A DNA stretch of 56,108 nucleotides from Halomonas sp. 54_146 (lineage in GTDB: Bacteria; Pseudomonadota; Gammaproteobacteria; Pseudomonadales; Halomonadaceae): contig NZ_LGEN01000023.1 in assembly GCF_001507855.1 (NCBI RefSeq), positions 1 through 56,108 of the forward strand. The letters run 5' to 3'. Numbering within the stretch: position 1 is the first letter of the stretch; each line of letters starts with the position of its first letter. The notes beneath the pieces were generated by a model, which had not been told where the DNA came from, did not search any database, and saw only the letters and a program-made list of their open reading frames with translations. This document shows positions 17,513-26,118 of this stretch, in pieces. The position numbers and the translations under genes are program-made.

Positions 17513-18103
17513 GTGACCCAGGAAATCATCGTTTATACCGATTACGTTTGCCCTTTTTGCCTACTGGCGGAAGACGCCATTGCTAAGGCCACCGAGGGCT
17601 TGGATGTCGAAATCCGCTGGCGGCCTTTTGAGCTGCGCCCGGCTCCGGTGCCCACGTTAAAGGTAGAAGACCCGTATCTGCCTCGCGTATGGCGCGATTC
17701 CGTTTACCCCATGGCAGAAAAGCTCGGCGTGCCGATTAAGCTGCCGAATATCTCGCCACAGCCGCGCACCGATAAAGCCTTTGAAGTATTCGCCATGGCT
17801 GAAGAGCAAGGCGTGGGCCATGCCTATTCCATGGCAGCGCTGAAAGCGTTTTTCCAGCAGGAGCGCGATATCGGCAACCCCGAGGTGCTGGCCGATATTG
17901 GCGAAGCGGTAGGCTTAGAGCGCCAAGCCGTGTTGGAAGCACTTGCCGAAGGCCGCTACCGCGAGCAGCACCAGGCGGCTCAGCGTCACGCGGTGGAAGA
18001 GGCGCGCATTCAGTCAGTGCCGACGCTGATCATCGATGGCGAAGTGATCCAGGGCGTTCCCGACCCTGCCGCCTTAAAACGTTTTTTAATTGAGCGCGGG
18101 TAA
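17513..18103 (+). CDS. DsbA-family oxidoreductase, FrnE-like
   Basis: This 196-residue thioredoxin-fold protein has a CPFC active site at residues 15-18 (YVCPFCLLAE), a long helical insertion, and the cis-proline region SVPTLIIDG near residue 165. There is no signal peptide, which fits the cytoplasmic FrnE/2-hydroxychromene isomerase-like subgroup rather than periplasmic DsbA. A GTG start is used after AGGGGAACC. FrnE-like proteins act in polyketide or glutathione-linked thiol chemistry, or in oxidative stress; the substrate here is unknown. xseA follows 4 bp after the stop and is probably cotranscribed. Confidence 0.85.
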   Translation: MTQEIIVYTDYVCPFCLLAEDAIAKATEGLDVEIRWRPFELRPAPVPTLKVEDPYLPRVWRDSVYPMAEKLGVPIKLPNISPQPRTDKAFEVFAMAEEQGVGHAYSMAALKAFFQQERDIGNPEVLADIGEAVGLERQAVLEALAEGRYREQHQAAQRHAVEEARIQSVPTLIIDGEVIQGVPDPAALKRFLIERG

Positions 18104-18107
18104 ACCG

Positions 18108-19466
18108 ATGACCTCCCCCACTCCCCAAACGCTTTCCGTCAGCCAGCTCAACCAGCGCGCCAAGCAAACCCTTGAGCGCGATGTGGGCGAAGTGTGGGTA
18201 GAAGGCGAGCTTTCTAACGTCTCGCGCCCGGCATCAGGGCATATTTATTTCACGTTAAAAGACGACCGCGCGCAGATCCGCTGCGCGCTATTTCGACAGC
18301 GAGCGCGGTTTGTTTCCGCCCCCATGCGCGACGGTGATCAGGTCAAGCTGCGCGGGCGGGTATCACTGTTCGAACCACGGGGCGATTACCAGTTAATTGC
18401 TGACGCCGTTCAGGCGGCGGGTTTGGGGGAGCTACTGGCGGCCTTCGAGCGTTTAAAAGCGCAGCTAGAAAGCGAAGGCGTGTTTGCCAACGCACGGCCG
18501 CTGCCCTTCCCACCACGCAAGCTGGTGATTTTAAGCTCTGCCACGGGGGCGGCCATTCGTGATGTGTTGGCGGTGCTGGAAGCGCGCTGGCCGCTGGCGG
18601 ATGTCACGCTGATTCCAGTGCCCGTTCAAGGTGCTGAGGCGGCACCTGCGATAATATCGGCGCTGGCGTTGCTTAACCGCCAAGCGCGATTAGACCCCGA
18701 GCGCGATGTGGTACTCATCACCCGGGGCGGAGGTAGCCTGGAAGACTTATGGGCGTTTAATAATGAGCACCTGGCACGGGCGATTTTTCACTCCCGGCTG
18801 CCGGTGATGTCGGCGGTGGGTCACGAGGTGGATATCACCCTGGCTGACTTCGCCGCCGATATGCGCGCTCCCACCCCGTCTGCCGCCGCCGAGCGCTTGG
18901 TACCGGATCAAAACACCCTTAAACGCCAGCTTGAACATCAACACAGCCGCCTGCAGCGAGCCATGCAAGCGCGGCTAGAACGTGACAGCCAACGGCTGGA
19001 TACCCTGCGCGCTAAGCTTCGCCACCCCGGTGAACAACTTAACCGTCAGCGCCAGCACTTAACTGCCCTTAATCAGCGTTTAAACCGCGCCATGCAGCAA
19101 ACGCTCGCTCAGCAAAAAGCCCAAGTGACGCAGCTTGGCAGGCGTTTGGCCAGCCAGGACATGACGCGGTTGCATCGCGCGGAAAGCGAACGTACAAACC
19201 AGCTACGGCGCCGTTTGGCTTCTGCCATGCAGCGCCAGTTAGAGAGCCGACAGGCGCGCTTGAAAGCCGCAGCACGGGAGCTCAATGCGGTCAGCCCGCT
19301 GGCGGTATTAGGGCGAGGTTATGCGATTGCCCAAGACGAGCAGGGCCAGGTAGTTCGGCGCGCAGAAGACACTCAGCCCGGCCAGAAGCTAAAACTGAAG
19401 TTAGGTGAAGGCAGGCTAAGTGTGGAAGTTAAGCGGCGCTATAAAGTCCGGAGGTTAAAGACCTAA
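18108..19466 (+). CDS. xseA: Exodeoxyribonuclease VII large subunit
   Basis: XseA is the catalytic subunit of ExoVII, which degrades single-stranded DNA to oligonucleotides. The ATG at 18108 gives 452 residues (E. coli 456); an upstream in-frame TTG at 18090 lies inside the preceding gene and is rejected. An OB-fold with GELSNVSRPASGHIYFTLKD (about 33-52) binds single strands. The catalytic domain has TSATGAAIRD-like SSATGAAIRDVL, RGGGSLEDLWAFN and SAVGHEVDITLADF AADMRAPTPSAAA. A long coiled coil follows (about 260-400). The small subunit XseB is not encoded in the window. Confidence 0.96.
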   Translation: MTSPTPQTLSVSQLNQRAKQTLERDVGEVWVEGELSNVSRPASGHIYFTLKDDRAQIRCALFRQRARFVSAPMRDGDQVKLRGRVSLFEPRGDYQLIADAVQAAGLGELLAAFERLKAQLESEGVFANARPLPFPPRKLVILSSATGAAIRDVLAVLEARWPLADVTLIPVPVQGAEAAPAIISALALLNRQARLDPERDVVLITRGGGSLEDLWAFNNEHLARAIFHSRLPVMSAVGHEVDITLADFAADMRAPTPSAAAERLVPDQNTLKRQLEHQHSRLQRAMQARLERDSQRLDTLRAKLRHPGEQLNRQRQHLTALNQRLNRAMQQTLAQQKAQVTQLGRRLASQDMTRLHRAESERTNQLRRRLASAMQRQLESRQARLKAAARELNAVSPLAVLGRGYAIAQDEQGQVVRRAEDTQPGQKLKLKLGEGRLSVEVKRRYKVRRLKT

Positions 19467-19510
19467 GTTAAATGGCCGATACCTTATAACAATGAGGAGA
19501 GGGTACCGCC

Positions 19511-20455
19511 ATGAAGATAGGATTTTCGTCATTTACACTGATTAATCAGCGCCAAGATAAACCGCAGTTTTTAACGCCTACCCGCATCGCCCCCCAAAAG
19601 AGCGAGCCTGCTAAAGACGATCCGTTCACAAAGCGGCTCAAAAAGCAGCAGGAAGCGTTGGAGAGCTTGGCGTCGCTACCTACTCCAAAGGAAGCCTCCC
19701 AGCAGCAAGCTACCGATAAAGTGGGCTTCCTGCGCCAGCGGCTTGAAATGCTGAAAGCCATGATGGCCTTTGCCTCCCCTGAACAGCTTAAAAACATGGC
19801 CAAGGAGCTCAAGAGCATCGCCCGTGAGCTTGCCGGTGCGGCTAAGCTATTGAACAATCAAGGTGGCAGTGGTGCTGGCATGACCACTATCCCGTCAATG
19901 GTTCCAACAGCAGCAGCTCCAACGACAGTAGCTCAAACCAGCGGGGCTGATTCAGCCGCGGCCCAGGCGGGTAGCGATGAGCCCCCCCAGGCAACGGTGT
20001 CGAGTGACGCGCAGCAAGCCGAAGCTAATGCGAAAACAGCAGAGGAAGATGCAGAGAAGGCTGCTAAGCAAGAGGCCGAGAAAGCAGCGGGCGAGCCTGA
20101 AGGCGATGAATCCACCGAGCTCGGCTTATTACCTAGCCTGCCCAACCTCATTCAGAATGAAGACAACCGCTCTAAATCCAATGGCCCCAGCGCTAGTGAG
20201 CACATACTACGCGGCGTTCTGACTGATGCTCAGAAAGAGCTGCGCGAAGTCGTTAATGCACTCAAGATTAGGCTGAGCGAAGAAGATAAAGAAGCCCGCC
20301 GTGAGCTAAAAAAAGCTGAAGAAGTCATGGATAAGACCGATCAGGTGGTTGCCGCATCAACCTCTGACGCCCTCTACTCCTCATTGGGACAGTTGCTGCC
20401 CACCTCGCTAGGTGATGTTTCCGTATCAACGCCCTCTATCAACATAGAGGTTTAG
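19511..20455 (+). CDS. Hypothetical Ala/Lys/Glu-rich coiled-coil protein
   Basis: I do not recognise this 314-residue protein. It has a good ribosome binding site (GAGGAGAGGG) and the codon use of the backbone. Residues 30-120 are helical with heptad-like Leu spacing (LRQRLEMLKAMMAF, MAKELKSIARELAGAAKLL). Residues 125-200 are low-complexity Ala, Gln and Glu. A last helical part (LREVVNALKIRLSEEDKEA) follows, ending in SINIEV. No signal peptide or membrane segment is seen. The N-terminal pattern somewhat resembles flagellar-export or adhesion accessory proteins, but I would not assign one. Confidence 0.75.
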   Translation: MKIGFSSFTLINQRQDKPQFLTPTRIAPQKSEPAKDDPFTKRLKKQQEALESLASLPTPKEASQQQATDKVGFLRQRLEMLKAMMAFASPEQLKNMAKELKSIARELAGAAKLLNNQGGSGAGMTTIPSMVPTAAAPTTVAQTSGADSAAAQAGSDEPPQATVSSDAQQAEANAKTAEEDAEKAAKQEAEKAAGEPEGDESTELGLLPSLPNLIQNEDNRSKSNGPSASEHILRGVLTDAQKELREVVNALKIRLSEEDKEARRELKKAEEVMDKTDQVVAASTSDALYSSLGQLLPTSLGDVSVSTPSINIEV

Positions 20456-20464
20456 CGTTAAATG

Positions 20465-20494
20465 AAAAAAGGCGCTACTCATCAGTAGCGCCTT
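20465..20494 (-). terminator. Intrinsic terminator, mainly minus strand
   Basis: AAGGCGCTAC (20469-20478) pairs perfectly with GTAGCGCCTT (20485-20494) around a TCATCA loop. On the minus strand the stem runs into T6, a strong terminator for the 48-residue gene. On the plus strand the following CTTCGTTGT is a weaker T-tract that may also end the preceding plus-strand gene. Confidence 0.85.
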
Positions 20495-20535
20495 CGTTGT
20501 ATAAGCATTGTTATTAGCAGCGTTTAAATGCGTAT

Positions 20536-20682
20536 TCAGTGACCTTTTTTCTGGTCTTCATACGATTTCTTGCTGTCGGAATCCTTGTTGACGTGATGGG
20601 TATCCGGCATCGGATTGGCATCATCGTGGTGATCATCACGATCTTTAGGGGCTTTCTTGTCGTTCTCGGGAACTTGAGTCAT
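20536..20682 (-). CDS. Small highly hydrophilic protein (48 residues)
   Basis: An ATG at 20682 preceded by GAGGA opens a 48-codon frame. The product starts MTQVPENDKKAPKDRDDHHD and is built almost only of Asp, Lys, His, Asn, Ser and Glu, with no hydrophobic core, so it should be disordered. Support comes from the good ribosome binding site, the terminator 40 bp after its stop, and the adjacent minus-strand envelope gene upstream. Hydrophilin-like stress proteins look like this, but no family is recognised. The plus-strand open frame over the same DNA is judged a shadow. Confidence 0.7.
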   Translation of the reverse strand: MTQVPENDKKAPKDRDDHHDDANPMPDTHHVNKDSDSKKSYEDQKKGH

Positions 20683-20722
20683 CGTTTTTTTCCTCAGCTA
20701 AATAGACGGTTAGGGCGCTTAA

Positions 20723-21415
20723 TTAGGGCGACTGGTTAGCTCCAGGACGTTCAGCAAAAGGGGTGGGTGAGCCTTTAACTTCCGTCTCCCTATCTTGAGG
20801 CGCGTCTACATTAGTGCCATTAGCGCCGGTGTCTTGATCAGACTTATCCTTAAATGATTCAGTTTTCTCGTGGATCGTATACTGAGCTTTATCCACCTGT
20901 TCCTTCCCGGCCTCGGCGGCCTTATGCAGAATGCGGTCACGATACTCGCCCATATACTCTTCTTTCTTAGTCGCTGGGAAAATTCCGCCCAAGGCGGCGC
21001 CAAGCACAAACCCTAAAGCACCGACGACCAGCGGGTGTTCCTGAATAAGCTCAGAGGCCTGACTCTCTGCTTGGCGAGCGCGCTGCCCCATGTTGTGCAG
21101 GTTGTCGTGATGACGCTCTGTGCCACTTGTCATACTGCTAGGGGTAGCATAGCTATGCGCGTTAGGGTGTGTGCCCTCATGCACAGGGATTCCCGGCGTG
21201 CCGTACTGGCCGCTAGCGTAACGATGCTGGCTGTACCCTTGGTTGGCGTAGCTAGTGTTGGGGTTACGTTGGGCCAGTATTAACCAGCCAATACCAGCAC
21301 TGGTGAGCAAAAACGGCTGTGGGTTCTGCTTAATGGTGTTGCCTAGATTGGAAACAAATTCATTAGCACCGCCATGACGCAAATACTCATAGCACTTAAT
21401 AAATCCATCTCTCAC
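20723..21415 (-). CDS. DUF883/ElaB-like membrane-anchored stress protein
   Basis: This 230-residue protein starts at GTG 21415; an in-frame TAG 12 bases upstream limits the start. Two hydrophobic stretches are present: PFLLTSAGIGWLILAQR (about 35-50) and HPLVVGALGFVLGAALGGIFP (about 128-148). The second is the glycine-rich helix seen in ElaB/YqjD/DUF883 proteins. Between and after them are flexible Gln, Ser and Gly regions and an amphipathic helix (KAAEAGKEQVDKAQY). ElaB-type proteins sit in the inner membrane and are induced in stationary phase. A sigma70-like promoter and tandem repeats precede it; the 48-residue gene follows after 40 bp. Confidence 0.7.
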   Translation of the reverse strand: MRDGFIKCYEYLRHGGANEFVSNLGNTIKQNPQPFLLTSAGIGWLILAQRNPNTSYANQGYSQHRYASGQYGTPGIPVHEGTHPNAHSYATPSSMTSGTERHHDNLHNMGQRARQAESQASELIQEHPLVVGALGFVLGAALGGIFPATKKEEYMGEYRDRILHKAAEAGKEQVDKAQYTIHEKTESFKDKSDQDTGANGTNVDAPQDRETEVKGSPTPFAERPGANQSP

Positions 21416-21462
21416 TGAATAAATCTATCTCTTACTGAATAAATCTATCTCTTACTGAATAA
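21401..21462. repeat. 20-bp tandem repeat spanning the start of the DUF883-like gene
   Basis: Three consecutive 20-bp units lie at 21401-21420, 21421-21440 and 21441-21460; the last two are identical (AAATCTATCTCTTACTGAAT) and the first differs at three positions. A partial unit precedes and another follows. The first unit contains the GTG start and first codons of the gene, so the 5' leader is made of duplicated copies of the gene's own beginning. Confidence 0.9.
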
Positions 21463-21475
21463 ATCACCTCTATAA

Positions 21476-21503
21476 AACATAGCGGGCATTTAACTATTGT
21501 CAA
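21476..21503 (-). promoter_or_regulatory. Putative promoter of the DUF883-like gene
   Basis: On the minus strand a consensus TTGACA (21498-21503), a 16-bp spacer and TATGTT (21476-21481) lie about 60 bp before the GTG start. A GAGGTG at about 21465-21470 sits next to the expected transcription start, so the leader consists mainly of the 20-bp repeats. Confidence 0.55.
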
Positions 21504-21538
21504 TTTATGCTGACTGGCGCCGTATTTAACGAAATAAC

Positions 21539-22426
21539 TTAATCCCGCCTGGGAATAGCGGTCGAATACGTGTTGAGATGCGCTAGATGTTCATCCGCTT
21601 GCTGCAACGCTTCTAGCGTCTTAGGTCGGTTGAATTCCGCCAATAAGGTACACAGCACTTCGGAGACCGCTAACGCCGGGGTAAGCGTATGGAAGAAGCT
21701 ATCGCTTTCCGTGGCGCAAAAAATAATCTGCTCTGAAAATCCGACCAACGGCGACACTTCGCTATCGGTGATGGAAAGAATGCCCACCCCTTTATCTTTT
21801 GCCAACTGGGCAAGTTTCAGCGTATCACTGGCATAAGGTTTGATGGAGATAACCAGCATGACATCCTCAGGGGTAGCGCGAATTAACGCGTCTCCGCCGG
21901 TTCCCCCAGGCCCATCTAAATGAACCGAGCGGTCGCCCAACAGGGTCATCACGTAATGGAAATGCCAGGCGACGGCATGACAGGAACGTAAACCGAGCAC
22001 ATAGACCTTTCTCGCTGATCTTAGTCTATTGGCGGTGGCTTCCAGCCGCTTGAGCGAATCGGGCTCGCAGAGCTTGGCAATCTGGGCACTTAGCCCTTGC
22101 AGCATGTGGGAGGCGATATCGCTTTCCACCGTCTCATTGCCTTCGTCTAGCCGCAGGCGAACCTTGGCAGCGAAGCCATCGTTTCCCCGACGCAACACCG
22201 CCGCATGCTGCGCGCGAAGTTCATCATACCCTGGCAAGCCCAAAAACTTGGCCAGCCGGGTCATGGTGGCGGGTTGCACCGCCGCTAGGCGCGCCAGCTC
22301 TCGCATGGACACCAGCGCCACTTCTTCCGGGTGTTCGATGACGTAGCGGGCGGCCTGCTGAAGCTGCGGAGACATGGCATCGTATTGGGCAATAATTCGA
22401 TCTTTCAGGGAATCACTCGGTGGCAT
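21539..22426 (-). CDS. MurR/RpiR-family transcriptional regulator
   Basis: This 295-residue protein has the N-terminal HTH of the RpiR family (LVSMRELARLAAVQPATMTRL, about 38-58) followed by a SIS sugar-isomerase domain (ARKVYVLGLRSCHAVAWHF, DVMLVISIKPYASDTLKLA, GILSITDSEVSPLV). RpiR regulators sense phosphorylated sugars or related ligands. It is divergent from the aminotransferase gene, which makes that gene and the following one its likely targets. The 160-bp gap contains an inverted ATGTTT/AAACAT pair. Confidence 0.9.
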   Translation of the reverse strand: MPPSDSLKDRIIAQYDAMSPQLQQAARYVIEHPEEVALVSMRELARLAAVQPATMTRLAKFLGLPGYDELRAQHAAVLRRGNDGFAAKVRLRLDEGNETVESDIASHMLQGLSAQIAKLCEPDSLKRLEATANRLRSARKVYVLGLRSCHAVAWHFHYVMTLLGDRSVHLDGPGGTGGDALIRATPEDVMLVISIKPYASDTLKLAQLAKDKGVGILSITDSEVSPLVGFSEQIIFCATESDSFFHTLTPALAVSEVLCTLLAEFNRPKTLEALQQADEHLAHLNTYSTAIPRRD

Positions 22427-22477
22427 AGTCGGTGGACTCTTTTGCTGACAGGGGTGCTTTTAAGCACGATGATCTAA

Positions 22478-22519
22478 ATGTTTCATAGAATATTAAAATG
22501 ATTTAATTGTTGCAAACAT
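22478..22519. promoter_or_regulatory. Possible RpiR operator in the divergent gap
   Basis: ATGTTT at 22478-22483 and AAACAT at 22514-22519 form an inverted pair 30 bp apart around AT-rich DNA, placed 70 bp before the aminotransferase start and 52 bp before the regulator start. The spacing is wide, so this may be two half sites or chance. Confidence 0.25.
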
Positions 22520-22587
22520 CAACAAGGATGTGCCAATCTGTTGGTCATATTGGGTTTATAACTTCAGAGAAACAGAGGAAAGATACC

Positions 22588-23913
22588 ATGACGCGTATTC
22601 TTCACCGCGGTATCGGCGGGGCACTGCCTCATGCAGCGTCGGCGCAAGGCGTTTATATTACCGATACCACGGGGCGTCGGTATCTGGATGGATCAGGAGG
22701 GGCAGCGGTTACCAGCGTAGGACACGCCCACCCGGAAGTATTGGCGGCCATGCGCGCGCAGATCGATAACCTCTGTTACGCCCACACCTCTTTTTTCACC
22801 ACCGACGCCGCCGAAGCGCTGGCCGAGCAACTCGTGAATTTAGCGCCCGAAGGGCTGGATTACGTTTATCTGGTGTCGGGTGGGTCGGAAGCCGTTGAAG
22901 CGGCGCTGAAAATGGCGCGACAGTACTTTGTCGAGATTAGCGAACCCCAGCGGCGGCACATCATTGCCAGACGCCAGAGTTATCACGGCAACACCATTGG
23001 GGCGTTGGCAACCGGTGGCAATGCCATGCGGCGCAAGCAGTTTCAGCCCATTCTGCCAGAAACTCACCATGTATCGCCCTGCTATGCGTATCGCGACAAG
23101 GGCGTTGATGAATCTCCAGAAGCCTACGCGGCAAGGCTTGCCGAAGAACTTGAGGCAAAAATTCTGGCGCTTGGCCCTGAGCAGGTGATGGCTTTTGTTG
23201 CCGAGCCCGTTGTCGGTGCCACCTTGGGGGCGGTCGCCTCTGAGGCGGATTACTTCAAGCGCGTGCGTGCCATTTGCGATAAATACGGCGTGCTGCTGAT
23301 TCTCGATGAAGTGATGTGCGGCATGGGAAGAACCGGCACCCTGTTCGCCTGCGAGCAAGATGGGGTCATTCCGGATATCGTCACCATCGCCAAAGGGCTA
23401 GGCGGTGGCTATCAGCCAATCGGCGCGGTCATGCTGTCGGCCAACATTTACGATAGTTTCGCCAATGGGTCTGGTCTATTTCAGCATGGTCATACCTACC
23501 TGGGCCACCCTGTCGCTGCCGCAGCCGCTAACAAAGTGGTTGAGATCATCGCACGGCCAGAGACGCTGGCTAACGTTAACGCCATGGGCGCGAGATTGCA
23601 GAGCGGCCTTGAAGCGGCGCTCGGCGCATCCCCCCACGTGGGTGATATTCGCGGCAGAGGGTTATTTCGCGGTATCGAACTCGTTGCCGACAGGGAAAGC
23701 AAAACGCCTTTCGACCCAGCCCGAAAAATTCACGCCAAAATCAAGCGACAGGCCATGGCGCGTGGCTTGATCAGTTATCCAGCAGGCGGAACCATTGATG
23801 GCGTTTACGGTGACCATATCTTGCTGGCGCCGCCCTATATTATTGAACCTGGCGAAATTGACTTGATCATTGAGCGCATTGCCGAGGCCATAGACGCTGC
23901 AATCGCAGAGTGA
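22588..23913 (+). CDS. Class III PLP-dependent aminotransferase
   Basis: The start is ATG 22588, after GAGGAAAG; a longer frame from 22507 covers the regulatory gap. The 441-residue enzyme has SGGSEAVEAALKMAR (PLP phosphate binding), RRQSYHGNTIGAL, LILDEVMCGMGRTG (Asp that pairs with the PLP nitrogen) and the Schiff-base lysine in IAKGLGGGYQPIG. Members transaminate omega-amino acids, beta-alanine, taurine or diamines to aldehydes; the substrate cannot be read from sequence. The downstream carboxymuconolactone-decarboxylase-like gene and the divergent RpiR regulator suggest an inducible catabolic unit. Confidence 0.92.
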   Translation: MTRILHRGIGGALPHAASAQGVYITDTTGRRYLDGSGGAAVTSVGHAHPEVLAAMRAQIDNLCYAHTSFFTTDAAEALAEQLVNLAPEGLDYVYLVSGGSEAVEAALKMARQYFVEISEPQRRHIIARRQSYHGNTIGALATGGNAMRRKQFQPILPETHHVSPCYAYRDKGVDESPEAYAARLAEELEAKILALGPEQVMAFVAEPVVGATLGAVASEADYFKRVRAICDKYGVLLILDEVMCGMGRTGTLFACEQDGVIPDIVTIAKGLGGGYQPIGAVMLSANIYDSFANGSGLFQHGHTYLGHPVAAAAANKVVEIIARPETLANVNAMGARLQSGLEAALGASPHVGDIRGRGLFRGIELVADRESKTPFDPARKIHAKIKRQAMARGLISYPAGGTIDGVYGDHILLAPPYIIEPGEIDLIIERIAEAIDAAIAE

Positions 23914-23977
23914 TGATGAGACACACCCCCCGTTATCTGAAGAACAATCTGCAGAACTATTTGACTGGAGCTCACCC

Positions 23978-24544
23978 ATGACCCTTTCTCCCTGCCCGCC
24001 TATTTCCAACGCCGACTGGCCTGCCGAAATCGCCGTTCACCGCGAAGGCTTTGCTGGCGCACTTAACGTTTATCGCACCATGGCCCACCACCCGGCGTTG
24101 CTCGAAGCATGGGCGCCCTTACGTCAACATATCGTCAAGAAAAACACCTTAGGACCGGAATTGACCGAAGTCGTGATTCTACGCGCCGGGCTTCGTATGG
24201 GTGCGGCCTACGAGTGGGCCCATCATGTCAGTCGAGCGCTCGCCCTGGGGTTTTCCGAACACCGGATCAATGCTATTCGCGGCAACCCCGAAGGCGTTGA
24301 CGGCCTTATTGTCAACGCCGTGGATGCGTTATTCGACGAGCGCCGGCTGACCCTGGAGCAAGAAGCAGAACTTGCTGAGGCTATCGGGCGTAAGGCAGTG
24401 ATCGATCTGATCGCCATGGTGGGTTTCTATTCGGTGCTGGGCTATCTGCTCAACACCTACGAAACACCCATTGATGACAATATTCAAAAAGAAGCGCAAA
24501 CAATGCCGGCACTATTTTCGCTAGCGCCGAGCTCAACCGGTTAA
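23978..24544 (+). CDS. Carboxymuconolactone decarboxylase-family protein
   Basis: This 188-residue all-helical protein matches the CMD/AhpD family: LGPELTEVVILRAGLRMGAAYEWAHHV (about 54-80), followed by ALALGFSEHRINAI. The CxxC of AhpD is absent; the position has EWAHH, as in the non-redox branch often paired with catabolic genes. It is 64 bp after the aminotransferase and probably in its operon. A peroxidase role is unlikely without the cysteines. Confidence 0.85.
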   Translation: MTLSPCPPISNADWPAEIAVHREGFAGALNVYRTMAHHPALLEAWAPLRQHIVKKNTLGPELTEVVILRAGLRMGAAYEWAHHVSRALALGFSEHRINAIRGNPEGVDGLIVNAVDALFDERRLTLEQEAELAEAIGRKAVIDLIAMVGFYSVLGYLLNTYETPIDDNIQKEAQTMPALFSLAPSSTG

Positions 24545-24566
24545 ACCAGGGCTGCTAATCAGCGAG

Positions 24567-25880
24567 TTACGTTAGATTTTTCACCAACACCTTGGATTTA
24601 CGGGCGTGATTGTAGGTTTCGCGTTTCAGCGGCGGTAAGTCTTCCAGGCTGGCCGCGCGGAAGCCGCGCTCGACAAACCAGTGGGCAGTGTGAGTCGTCA
24701 GCACGAACACTTCCGTTAAACCGCGCTGGCGGGCGCGGCGCTCTAGCGCTTCTACTAAACGCTCGCCGCGCTCGCCGCCGCGGTAGCTATCGTGAACAGC
24801 CACGCAGGCCAGTTCGGCCACGGTGGTATCGGGGAAAACGTGCAGCGCGGCGCAGCCAATCACCATGCCGTCGCGTTCAATCACCATGTAGTCATCAATT
24901 TCGTGTTCCAGGCGTTCACGGGAACGCGCCACTAACATACCGCGCCGCTCTAACGGTTCCAGCAGTTCCAGCAGGCCCGCTACGTCGTTTAACGTGGCCG
25001 GGCGCAGCTGTTCGTAGCGGTGCTGGGTGATCATGGTGCCTACACCGTCACGGGTGAATAGCTCACCAAGCAAGGCATCGTGGTTACGCCAGGAAAGCAA
25101 ATGCGTGCGCGCCACGCCTTCCCGTGCGGCGGTACAGGCGGCTTGTAGATGGCGGGCTAGCTCACTGCCCGGTGCAGCAGCACTTAACCGTGGCTCGGCC
25201 TCAAAGGGCGAGAGCTGGCGCAGCAGCGCGCCGTGCTCATCTTCTAACCCTTCCGATTCCCCGAGCAAAATCAGCTTGTCGGCTTTTAGCGCCACGGCGG
25301 CGTGCTGAGCCACTTCTGAGGCATCTAAATCAAACACCTCGCCGGTACTGGAAAAGCCCAGCGGCGGCAGCAGCACCAGCGAGCCCTTTTCTAACAGGCC
25401 TTCAATAGCGCTAGCGCGCACCCGGCGCACTTCACCGCTGTGGTCAAAATCTACCCCTTCACGCACGCCCAACGGCTTGGCGGTGACCAGATTGCCAGAG
25501 ATCACGCTTAGCTCCACACCGTGCAGCGGCGTACTGGGTAGGCCGAGCGAAAGCCTTGCTTCTAGCCACAGCCGCTGGCGGGCAGCCACTTGCTCTACGT
25601 GGTTCATCACTGCGCGGTCGGCCACCCAGCGGCCGTCGATTCGAGTGGGCTCAACGCCTGCGGCGGTTAACGCTTCTTGCACTTGGGGGCGGATACCAAA
25701 TACCACCACCAGGCGCACGCCCAGCGTATGCAGCAGCGCTAAATCTTGAATCAGCTGCTCCCCACGGCCAGACGCCATCGCTTCGCCTTCAATTAAGATG
25801 ACAAAGGTTCGCCCCCGGTGGGCATTAATGTAGGGGGAAGCATTACGAAACCAATCAACAAAGGGGAAGCGCGTATCCAA
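24567..25880 (-). CDS. argA: Amino-acid N-acetyltransferase (N-acetylglutamate synthase)
   Basis: ArgA acetylates glutamate with acetyl-CoA, the first step of arginine synthesis. The 437-residue protein (E. coli 443) has an amino-acid kinase-like domain (about 1-290; FVILIEGEAMASG, LALLHTLGVRLVVVFG, GSLVLLPPLGFSSTGE), which binds arginine for feedback control, and a C-terminal GNAT domain (about 300-437; GMVIGCAALHVFPD, AELACVAVHDSYRGGERGE). It converges on the preceding plus-strand gene with 22 bp between them. Confidence 0.96.
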   Translation of the reverse strand: MDTRFPFVDWFRNASPYINAHRGRTFVILIEGEAMASGRGEQLIQDLALLHTLGVRLVVVFGIRPQVQEALTAAGVEPTRIDGRWVADRAVMNHVEQVAARQRLWLEARLSLGLPSTPLHGVELSVISGNLVTAKPLGVREGVDFDHSGEVRRVRASAIEGLLEKGSLVLLPPLGFSSTGEVFDLDASEVAQHAAVALKADKLILLGESEGLEDEHGALLRQLSPFEAEPRLSAAAPGSELARHLQAACTAAREGVARTHLLSWRNHDALLGELFTRDGVGTMITQHRYEQLRPATLNDVAGLLELLEPLERRGMLVARSRERLEHEIDDYMVIERDGMVIGCAALHVFPDTTVAELACVAVHDSYRGGERGERLVEALERRARQRGLTEVFVLTTHTAHWFVERGFRAASLEDLPPLKRETYNHARKSKVLVKNLT

Positions 25881-26040
25881 GGGCCGCTCTCCGGCAGCAG
25901 GTGAAAGAACACATCAGACGTTTACTACATCTAGTTGGGCTACTTTACCAGAGCACAAAAAACAGCGGCACCTTCTAATGCAAATCTGCTCAATCTAATG
26001 CAGATAGGCATGAAGCGTGCCGCTGTGTGGTTACCGCCTA

Positions 26041-26110
26041 GGTACTTCTATATTTCCCTAAGTACTTCTATATTTTCCTAGGTACTTCTATATCTTCTTA
26101 GGTACTTCTA
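26041..26110. repeat. 20-bp tandem repeat, 3.5 copies, after the pit gene
   Basis: Units start at 26041, 26061, 26081 and 26101 (last one half). The core is GGTACTTCTATATTTTCCTA with one to three differences per copy. The array ends eight bases before the stop codon of the phosphate transporter on the minus strand, so it forms the start of its 3' untranslated region. The rest of the 25881-26118 gap has no gene; a looser pair TCTAATGCA recurs at 25975 and 25995. Confidence 0.9.
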
Positions 26111-26118
26111 CCGGTTCT

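Noticed and set aside
20539..20739. 66-codon plus-strand hydrophobic frame
   Set aside because: It is antisense to the 48-residue hydrophilic gene; the hydrophobicity is the mirror of Asp and Lys codons.
22507..22587. Upstream extension of the aminotransferase frame
   Set aside because: It lies in the AT-rich divergent promoter region; the ATG at 22588 has a good ribosome binding site and matches the family start.
26041..26110. Possible CRISPR-like array
   Set aside because: The 20-bp units are contiguous with no spacers, so it is a simple tandem repeat; no cas genes are present.
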